A stretch of 64,000 bases of DNA, taken from the NCBI RefSeq assembly GCF_905171765.1, contig NC_053390.1:509995565-510059564 (forward strand), read 5' to 3'. The notes below the pieces were generated by a model. It saw only the letters and a program-made list of their open reading frames with translations, ran no database searches and was not told the DNA's origin. This stretch comes from Bufo bufo (taxonomy: Eukaryota > Chordata > Amphibia > Anura > Bufonidae). Both the position numbers and the translations under genes were made by a program. Positions 56,958 through 64,000 of this stretch are shown here, one piece after another (the first letter of the stretch is position 1; each line of letters opens with the position of its first letter).

Positions 56958-57441
56958 TATGCATAGGTTAGTGCTGCATGAGGTTTACAAGATTTAGATA
57001 TTTTTATAGCCCCTGTACTCATTTAGTGTTTTTAAATTATTTTAATATGTGAGCTTGTTGATATGTTAGATGACATGTAGTCTAATGAATCTCCGAGATT
57101 TTTTTTAACGGATGATCTATTCCCCACAATTAAAGTGAATGGGGCTGAGCTGCAATATCAAGTACAGCTGCCAACAAATGGACGGCGCTGTGCTTGCTGA
57201 GCAGAGAGAAGTCTGCAGCGCTACTGTGAGCACCAGTGCCTTCTCAAACAGCTGATCAAAGGGGAATACCAGGTGTCAGACCGCCACCGATCAGATACTG
57301 ATGATAATCAGTTATAATATCTCGGAAAACCCCTTTAAAGAGGAACTGCAACCTCTCCTGACATGTCTATTTTAACAACTACTTACATCTTCTTGTAATA
57401 AAAGTATCGGCGCATCAGTTCACAAATCTTGGAAAAACCTT
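56958..57441. other. intron with partial T2-like ends
   Basis: A right-hand terminus CTCGGAAAACCCCTTTAA ends at about 57339 and abuts a left-hand terminus AAAGAGGAACTGCAACCTCT. Neither partner end is intact. Confidence 0.5.
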
Positions 57442-57868
57442 TTAAAGAGGCTCTGTCACCAGGCTCAACCCTATTAAACCAGACATACTGCCTGGTAGGG
57501 CTCATGATGCTGATTAAAATGATACCTTTCTTTTGTCTATATGATAAACAGCTGCAGAGAGATGTGTTTTTATTCATATGCAAATTAGAAATTGGAGCAC
57601 CAGGAGACAGGGCTGAATCGTCTGAGCACTGCTTTGGAACACCCCCTGTGCCCTTCCCTTGGTTGACAAGTCTAGAAATGCTGAGGGCAGAGCTGTTGTC
57701 CTAGAGCTCTAAATATCATATGTACTATAGCTTCACCACACTGAGATCTGCTCAGAAAGCGAATATACATATTACTTCTTTATTCACAAGCAAAATATAT
57801 GATTATAAAGACACCAGTAATATGTGTTAGCTTATAAGAATAGAAAAAAACATGCATCACTATATGGT

Positions 57869-57932
57869 AATACTATAGCTTAGTGGTATAGTGGTCTACC
57901 ATGTATGTAGAGATTCTAGCTTCCCAGAAGAG
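57869..57932 (+). other. tRNA-like segment, left arm (degenerate)
   Basis: TAGCTTAGTGG at 57876-57886 fits a pol III A box; the B-box region (GAGATTCTAGC, 57910-57920) is mutated. Position and order match the right-arm copy. No acceptor stem pairs. Confidence 0.45.
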
Positions 57933-58919
57933 ATTAATTTTTTTTTTTTTTTTTTCCTTTATTCAAAACTGTATTAAAAGGCTCTACTATAATAATATAT
58001 AATCAAATAATAATAATACGGCCATACTATATTGAGAATTTTTTTTTGCTAAAACCTACCGTATTATTTATTCACAGACACAATATATGATAAGAAACCA
58101 GTAATATTTATTAGCTTTCTAAAATAACAAAACATTATTTTCAATATAATAAGGACATAGACTTTTCTGATGGGATAAATGTGGAAGAAAAAAAAATATC
58201 TGAAGAAAAAAGTTTTGATGTCTTTTCCAAGATTCAAAGTAGAAAATTCGTTGCACACCAGAATTAATTGATGCTTTTTAATTAGTAGACGTATTACATC
58301 ATATCATATATATATAGTGTATAGTACATCCGGATTGGAGCATATGAGTTAAAGTCGTAATAGTTTGTCCCAACGTTTCGGCCATATGATTGACCTTTTT
58401 CAAGGGATCTGTAGCTTCTGGATCAAGACCTCTGCCGGATGTGGTCTTGATCCACAAGCTACAGATCCCTTGAAAAAGGTCAATCATATGGCCGAAACGT
58501 TGGGACAAACTATATGACTTTAACTCATATGCTCCAATCCGGATGTACTATACACTATAAACAGTCAAGTCCATAAATATTGGGACATGGACACAATTGT
58601 AAAATTTTTGGGCTCTATACACCACCACATTTTATTTGAAATGAAACGAACAAGATGTGCTTTACCTGCAGACTGTCAGCTTTAATTTGAGGGTATTTAC
58701 ATCCAAATCAGGTGAACGGTGCAGGAATTAAAACAGTTGCATATGTGCCTCCCACTTGTTAAGGGACCAAAAGTAATGGGACAATTGGCTTCTCAGCTGT
58801 TCCATGGCCAGGTGTGTGTTATTCCCTCATTATCCCAATTACAATGAGCAGATAAAAGGTCCAGAGTTCATTCCAAGTCTGCTATTTGTATTTGGAATCT
58901 GTTGCTGTCAACTCTCAAG

Positions 58920-60423
58920 ATGAGATCCAAAGAGCTGTCACCATCAGTGAAGCAAGCCATCATTAGGCTGAAAAAAACCCATCAGAGAGATAGCAAAAAC
59001 GTTAGGCGTGGCCAAAACAACTGTTTGGAACATTCTTAGGCTACTTTCACACCTGCGTTCGGGTGTCCGCTCGTGCGCACCGTTTGAAGGGGCTCACGAG
59101 CGGCCCCGAACGCATCCGTCTGGCCCCAATGCATTCTCAGTGGAGGCGGATCCACTGAGAATGCATCCGCCTGCCAGCGTTCAGCCTCCGCTCCGCTCAG
59201 TGAGCGGACACCTGAACGCTGCTTGCAGCGTTCAGGTGTCCGCCTGGCCGTGCGGAGGCGAGCGGATCCGTCCAGACTTATAATGGAAGTCAATGGGGAC
59301 GGATCCGCTTGAAGATGACACCATATGGCTCAATCTTCAAGTGGATCCGTTCCCCATTGACTTTCAATGTAAAGTCTGAACGGATCCGCTCAGACAACTT
59401 TCACACTTAGAAAATTTTCTAAGTTTTAATGCAGACGCATCCGTTCTGAACGGATGCGAACGTCTGCATTATCGGAGCGGATCCGTCTGATGAAACATCA
59501 GACGGATCCGCTCCGAACGCTAGTGTGAAAGTAGCCTCAAAAAGAAGTAACGCAACGGTCAGCTCAGCAACACCAGAAGACCACGGAAAACAACTGTGGT
59601 GGATGACCGAAGAATTCTTTCCCTGGTGAAGAAAACAGCCTTCACAACAGTTGGCCAGATCAAGAACACTCTCCGGGAGGTAGGTGTATGTGTGTCAAAG
59701 TCAACAATCAAGAGAAGACTTCACCAGAGTGAATACAGAGGGTTCACCACAAGATGTAAACCATTGGTGAGCCTCAAAAACAGGAAGGCCAGATTTGAGT
59801 TTGCCAAACGACATCTAAAAAAGCCTTCACAGTTCTGGAACAACATCCTATGGACAGATGAGACCAAGATCAACTTGTACCAGAGTGATGAGAAGAGTAT
59901 GGTATGATCGTAAGCATACCACCTCATCAGTGAAGCACAGTGGTGGTAGTGTCATGGCGTGGGCATGTATGGCTGCCAATGGAACTGGTTCTCTTGTATT
60001 TATTGATGATGTCACTGACTGCTGACAAAAGCAGCAGGATAAATTCTGACGTGTTTCGGGCAATATTATCTGCTAATATTCATCCAAATGCTTCAGAACT
60101 CATTGGACGGCTCTTCACAGTGCACATGGACAATGACCCAAAGCATTCAGCAAAAGCAACCAAAGAGTTTTTTAAGGGAAAGAAGTGGAATGTTATGCAA
60201 TGGCCAAGTCAATCACCGGACCTGAATCCGATTGAGCATGCATTTCACTTGCTGAAGACAAAACTGAAGGGAAAATGCCCCAAGAACAAGCAGGAACTGA
60301 AGAGAGTTGCAGTAGAGGCCTGGCAGAGCATCACCAGGGATGAAACCCAGCGTCTGGTGATGTCTATGCGTTCCAGACTTCAGGCTGTAATTGACTGCAA
60401 AGGATTTGCAACCAAGTATTAAA
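58920..60423 (+). pseudogene. Tc1-type transposase, interrupted and frameshifted
   Basis: The N-terminus opens MRSKELSPSVKQAIIRLKKT (58920), shifts frame in an A-rich stretch, continues IAKTLGVAKTTVWNIL (helix-turn-helix), and is cut at 59036 by a 498-base MITE. It resumes at 59596-59907 (VDDRRILSLVKKTAFTTVGQ, then NNILWTDETKINLYQ with the first catalytic aspartate). A second break near 59907-59940 loses the segment with the mid-domain glycines. The last frame, 59940-60422, has VHMDNDPKHSAKA (second aspartate), SPDLNPIEHAFHLLKTKLKG (third acidic site) and ends at GFATKY. At least three independent lesions; not functional. It differs from the transposase at 25760 by family. Confidence 0.9.
59039..59536. 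mobile_element. Harbinger-like MITE, family A copy 8, inside Tc1
   Basis: 498 bp, same length and orientation as 41393-41890 and almost identical. Flanks TTA (59036-59038) and TCA (59537-59539). Inserted in the transposase frame just after WNIL. Confidence 0.9.
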
Positions 60424-60825
60424 AAGTGAAAGTTTGATTTCTGATGATTATTCTGTCCCATTACTTTTGGTTCCCTAACAAGTGGGAGGCACATATGCAA
60501 ACTGTTGTAATTCCTACACCGTTCACCTGATTTGGATATAAATACCATCAATTTAAAGCTGACAGTCTGCAGTTAAAGCACATCCTGTTTGTTTCATTTC
60601 AAATCCATTGTGGTGGTGTATAGATCCAAAAATATTAGAATTGTGTCAATGTCCTTATATTTATGGACCTGACTGTATATATGATATGATGTAATACGTC
60701 TACTAATTAAAAACCATCAATTAATTCTGGTGTGCCACGAATTTTCTACTTTGACACGAGACGACCTATCGTCCTCTGTGAGCACCCAACTCTATAGAGT
60801 GTGCAGATCTCATCATCCCTTTACT

Positions 60826-60893
60826 TTTCCAAGATTCAAACCTGGGATCTTTACATGCAAAACCAATTACTAAACCACCAAGCTATAGCATTA
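60826..60893 (-). other. tRNA-like segment with A and B boxes, right arm
   Basis: On the minus strand TAGCTTGGTGG (60885-60875) resembles an A box, and GGTTTGAATC (60842-60833) is a good B box. A 5-bp T stem CCAGG/CTTGG closes a 7-base loop around it. Spacing of about 32 bases suits a tRNA. The acceptor stem does not pair, so it is a tRNA-derived relic rather than a gene. Confidence 0.55.
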
Positions 60894-61564
60894 CCACATA
60901 GTTATGCATGTTTTTTCTATGCTTATAAGCTAACACATATTACTGGTGTCTTTATAATCCATATATTGCGCCTGTGAATAAAGCAGTAATATGTATATTA
61001 GCTTTCTGAGCAGATCTCAGTGTGGTGAAGCTATAGTACATAGTGTATATGATATTTAGAGCTCTAGGACACAGCTCTGCCTTCAGCATTTCTAGCCCTG
61101 TCAATCAAGAAGAGGAGTGTGCAGAGCACAGAGGGTGTTACTAGGCAGTGCTTAAAAGATTTAGCCCCGACTCCTGGAAATTCTTATTTGCATATAAATA
61201 AAAACACACATTTCTCTGCAGCTGTTTAGCATACAGATAAAAGAAAGGTATTGTTTTAATCAGCATAATGAGCCCTTTAATAGGGGTTATCCTGGTGACA
61301 GATATATAGTGTATGTTGTGTATATATTGCCTTTATATTGTGGATGTATAAGACTATCCCTTTAAATTTGAAAAGTGTGCTGCAAACAATCCAGCATCAT
61401 TGTGTTATTTCCACCATGCTACTATACACTTTGACATCATTACAAAGAGTAGTAAGGGAAACACTTTCTATAAAAAAATAAATATTCCCCACCAATAGAA
61501 GACAGTTACGTGTACTGTATATTGTATATGTTTTTGTAATAAAATTTACTTGTTTCTGATACAG

Positions 61565-61644
61565 AAAGCACACCAGCCCGTACTTCTGATGTGGATTATA
61601 GACTGCTTGAAGCATCAAAAGCTGGAGACCTGGATACTGTAAAG
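61565..61644 (+). CDS. TNKS: TNKS exon: start of ARC4 ([20 protein letters not shown])
   Basis: An 80-base exon after TTTCTGATACAG. Two bases finish the glutamate codon, then [20 protein letters not shown] and DLDTVK, phase 0, before [23 protein letters not shown] is the capping repeat of ARC4. The gene continues past the window with the QLC..VNCRD exon of ARC4. The intron before it contains the four-level transposon nest at 57442-61305, whose decayed outer end lies about 260 bases upstream of this exon. Confidence 0.95.
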
Positions 61645-62630
61645 GTAAGTCACGTCAACACTAACGCACAATCACATTCCTGTCATCTGCAATTTGTGGG
61701 ACTTCATAGTTGCTCTCTGATCAGATATTCTGAATTATTGGATGGTTATAGAACAGCATCTACTACCATAACCTAGTAATTTAGAGAGTTTCTGATTCCA
61801 ATAAGATAGGGCCAAGGGCTATCCATAGTATTCAGTATATTGGGCAGACTAGATGGGCCAAATGGTTCTTATCTGCCGACACATCCTATGTTTCAATCTC
61901 TGTTTCTGTCTGTCTGTACATTATGTTGCAGCTTTGAGCTGGATCACCAGACTTTCAGATGTTTTTAAATCTCACTGTACTAATAAAGTTACTATAAGTT
62001 ACATTTATTTATACATGGGATAAAACAAAGTTATTAAAAGAGTAGATCTCTGCATTGTGGATCTACAGACTTTATTTTAAACTTTGTGCTGGACAACCAT
62101 CATATAAAGACGTGATTGATCTGGATCTGATTGTTTAAACGAGGGCTTCAGTGCATTGAGGGACAGGCCCTAGTCTCTCGGGGCATCTTGGCTACTTTGC
62201 TTTCACTCTATCCACCACTTGATTTACACAGCCAAGCATCATTGGTGTCAGTGCATGCACAGTACATCTGCTTCAGCTTGCCCTGCTGCACAGACCAGTA
62301 CTACACATGTGGCGGTAGTTGAGTGTATTGTGTGGGATTACAGGGCCAGACAAGAAGATGTGCCTGTCCCTGTCAGTCAAGGGGGAGGGGCCAGAGCTGG
62401 AAAGCTGCAGAGCTGAGGTGCACTGAAGTCCTCATTTACATAGGAATTAAAAGACAATTTTCTACAGAACGATGCAATGGATTTTCACAGTAAAATTATG
62501 GGTTTTATCAGCAGGATCAACTCTACCAGGCATTATGTCTAGTTTAATAGGATTACTCCTGCTGACGTGCTCTTTAAGATATGTCAACCTGTAGAACTAT
62601 TTGTCAGTGCATAAAGGAAAACTACCACAA
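61645..62630. other. intron with a SINE/LINE tail and T2-like right end
   Basis: 61838-61905 reads TTGGGCAGACTAGATGGGCC then TGGTTCTTATCTGCCG, a very common frog interspersed tail. CTGACGTGCTCTTTAA at about 62560-62576 is a T2-like right end related to 57442 (ACCAGGCATTATGTCTAG). No gene. Confidence 0.6.
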
Positions 62631-62636
62631 GATGTA

Positions 62637-62693
<57 letters not shown>

Positions 62694-62945
62694 TCAAAAG
62701 TAGGGCAGCACTCCTTTGCCAACTGTAAAGTGGGTGCCAGCGGTAACCCCTCGATTCTGGGTGGTAGACAAGTTGCAAAAATCCACGGCACGCCTTAAAA
62801 GTGAAAAAATTGGCTATTTATTCACACATGTCATACAGCAATGTTTCGGTATGACATGTGTGAATAAATAGCACATTTTTTCACTTTTAAGGAGTGCCGT
62901 GGATTTTTGCAACATATATATATATATATAATATATGTGTGTGTA
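62631..62945. repeat. (GT)n(AT)n-flanked foldback with GCAGCACTCC end
   Basis: GTGTGT-ATAT at about 62636-62691, then AGTAGGGCAGCACTCC (62699), CACGGCACGCCTTAAAAGTG, and a palindrome of CACATGTCATACAGCAATGT with TATGACATGTGTGAATAAAT. The inverse arm GTGCCGTGGATTTTTGCAAC ends at another AT tract (62914-62932). Same terminal motif and microsatellite setting as 24104. Confidence 0.78.
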
Positions 62946-64000
62946 TGAAAACCACTTGTGTGTGTTTTAACACCTCCCTGCTAAAGGTTGTACTGTTACA
63001 CCTTAATTTTTGTCTTCTAACTGCAATAGGATGTAATTGTACATCCAGTGGATGGTATAGGCACAGAAGGCGTGTCCATTTCCTCAGCACAGAGTGCCAG
63101 GTTTATCATACAGCCCACTTCCTATTGCAGTGGCCAGGATTGGAGATCTTTACAATCCTGGCCATTTAAACCCTCAGATGCCATAGTCAGTAGTGACCAT
63201 GTCATTTAAAGAGTTTGACAGAGGCATTCCCTGTAGGTGCATTGGCACAATGCGATTGCTGGGTGCCGGTGTGGGGAAACAGCTGTTGGTTAAACAAGCA
63301 TTAAGTTACCATCTATTAAATGTATATAGCCATCTTAAAGGGGTTTTCTTGGATTAGAAAAACATGGTTGCTTTCTTCCTATCTGCAGTTCAATCCCATT
63401 CAAGTGAAAGGCCTGGGCTGCAATACGAAGCACAGTCTCTCTGCATTGTACGGCTCTAGGCTTCTTATGCTTTGATGACGCGCAGCTCACTGAAGCACCA
63501 TGGCTTTTTCAGATAGCTTATCTGTGGTGGTGACCGGAGTCAGAAAACCCCTTTACCCCTTAACAGTTTTGCCAGAGCTCTGCTCGTGCTTTCAGCAGAG
63601 GAACTAACTGTTCATTCCAAGCAGAGATTGGACAGCAGTAGGAGGCCTGCTTTAACCCCTCATGTCTAGGGCTTTGTAACAGCTAGTCATATGGGACTGG
63701 ACTTGTTTTAAAACTGACAGTTTAGGCTTTAAAACGAGATTCACAACATGATCTCCTCGACATCAGGAGATACAGCTGTTGAGGTGAGAGTAACAGGTTT
63801 CAACTGCCTTCACTCCCGACCCAAATTCTAACAGCTAAATCTCCAGATGTAGAGGAGATAATACTGAAATTTTGGTCTTAATTTAAAGTTTAGACTTTAA
63901 AACAAAAACCTATCTCTAGCTGTTACCAAGCCCGAGATATGAAGAGTTGAAGCATCCCTACCCCTTCAGCTGGCTGTGATCTCAGCCAGCCTTTAAAAGG
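62946..64000. other. intron tail with T2-like element at about 63335-63556
   Basis: TTAAAGGGGTTTTCTTGGAT (63335) and GGAGTCAGAAAACCCCTTTA (right, TTAA mutated) bracket text like the copies at 4407 and 53776. 63700-63960 has GGCTTTAAAACGAGATTCAC and inverted-looking AGACTTTAAAACAAAAACCT without clean ends. No coding exon seen to the window end. Confidence 0.5.

Larger units (their letters stand above)
58562..60675 (+). mobile_element. Tc1-type DNA transposon
   Basis: CAGTCAAGTCCATAAATATT left, AATATAAGGACATTG and TATGGACCTGACTG right. TA follows the right end; the left flank has changed to AA. The transposase remnant runs plus strand and is broken by a family A MITE. Without the MITE the element would be about 1.6 kb, the usual Tc1 size. 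Confidence 0.9.
58235..60755. mobile_element. foldback with AACGTTTCGGCC core, split by Tc1
   Basis: Left outer arm AAAATTCGTTGCACACCAGA (58241) to GACGTATTACATCATATC opposes GATATGATGTAATACGTCTA to TCTGGTGTGCCACGAATTTT (60687-60742). The inner hairpin 58317-58555 pairs GTACATCCGGATTGGAGCAT with ATGCTCCAATCCGGATGTAC almost perfectly. Confidence 0.8.
57442..61305. mobile_element. large palindromic element, outermost of a four-level nest
   Basis: The left end TTAAAGAGGCTCTGTCACCA is T2-like. The right end (TATCCTGGTGACAG, near 61290-61305) has lost its TTAA. Arms 57450-57940 and 60810-61300 mirror each other: GCTGATTAAAATGATACCTT with AGGTATTGTTTTAATCAGCA, TTCACCACACTGAGATCTGC with its inverse, GACACCAGTAATATGTGTTA with its inverse. 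Each arm contains a tRNA-like segment. Between them lie a second foldback and a Tc1 element. Confidence 0.78.
16956..61644 (+). other. TNKS: tankyrase 1 gene (central part), 8 exons
   Basis: Span of the visible part of the tankyrase 1 gene. Eight exons concatenate without gap or overlap into 298 codons of ankyrin repeats. Tankyrase 1 is a cytoplasmic, Golgi, centrosomal and telomeric poly-ADP-ribosyltransferase whose ankyrin repeat clusters recruit partners such as axin and TRF1. TNKS rather than TNKS2 is chosen from remembered paralogue differences: the exon 7/8 junction reads ILSES then [19 protein letters not shown], where TNKS2 differs strongly. Introns in order are about 6.5, 12.6, 6.1, 4.8, 4.8, 1.8 and 7.2 kb. 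The HPS-rich N-terminus, ARC1, most of ARC4, ARC5, SAM and PARP domains are not in the window. Confidence 0.95.

Noticed and set aside
57869..60893. Functional tRNA gene
   Set aside because: A and B boxes are present in one arm, but the acceptor stem does not pair and the left copy is degenerate.

Overview
The window is vertebrate nuclear DNA, most likely from a frog or toad. It holds no complete gene. It holds eight consecutive plus-strand exons of tankyrase 1 (TNKS), the ankyrin-repeat poly-ADP-ribosyltransferase, spread over about 44.7 kb. The exons cover 894 coding bases (298 codons) at 16956-17050, 23574-23640, 36217-36403, 42516-42637, 47462-47553, 52341-52419, 54231-54402 and 61565-61644. 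Every splice phase joins. The encoded stretch runs from inside ankyrin repeat cluster 2 (ARC2), through all of ARC3, to the start of ARC4. The N-terminal exons, and the later ARC, SAM and catalytic exons, must lie outside the window. I found no earlier coding exon in 1-16955, so that stretch is best read as the intron before the first visible exon.

Nearly everything else is intronic mobile DNA, and it is why I favour an anuran. There are about sixteen TTAA-flanked foldback elements with TTAAAGGRR-type ends, the hallmark of the T2 (Kolobok-like) MITEs known from Xenopus. There are at least eight copies of a foldback family ending GGCTACTTTCACAC with TTA or TAA target duplications (PIF/Harbinger-like), plus related families B, C and G. 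There are hAT elements with clear 8-bp target duplications, two broken Tc1-type transposase genes, and a mariner-like MITE. A nearly intact 5.7-kb L1/Tx1-like LINE lies on the minus strand with a 13-bp target duplication, and a second LINE survives as a 3' fragment.

Layout: 1-1856 is an 81-bp satellite. 1857-16955 is intron with T2, Harbinger-like and hAT elements. 17828-20282 is a 2.45-kb TTAA-ended repeat with 355-bp tandem units. 24104-25611 is a microsatellite-anchored foldback. 25612-28600 holds Tc1 remains and a hAT element with a 28-bp minisatellite. 28825-35310 is an old repeat split by the LINE. 35311-39090 carries family B elements with CRE palindromes. 40617-51999 is dense with T2 and Harbinger-like MITEs between exons. 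57442-61305 is a four-level nest of transposons immediately before the last exon. The final 2.4 kb is intron with repeat fragments.

The most unusual observations are four. First, a small hairpin motif (TGAnnA, stem, GAAACG/AUU) with a hammerhead-like look recurs in several otherwise different repeats. Second, palindromic element arms carry a tRNA-like pol III promoter. Third, two almost identical 498-bp MITEs in the same orientation flank exactly the exons whose loss would remove ARC3 in frame. Fourth, the nested insertions can be ordered in time. All family calls are from reading the sequence; no database search was run.
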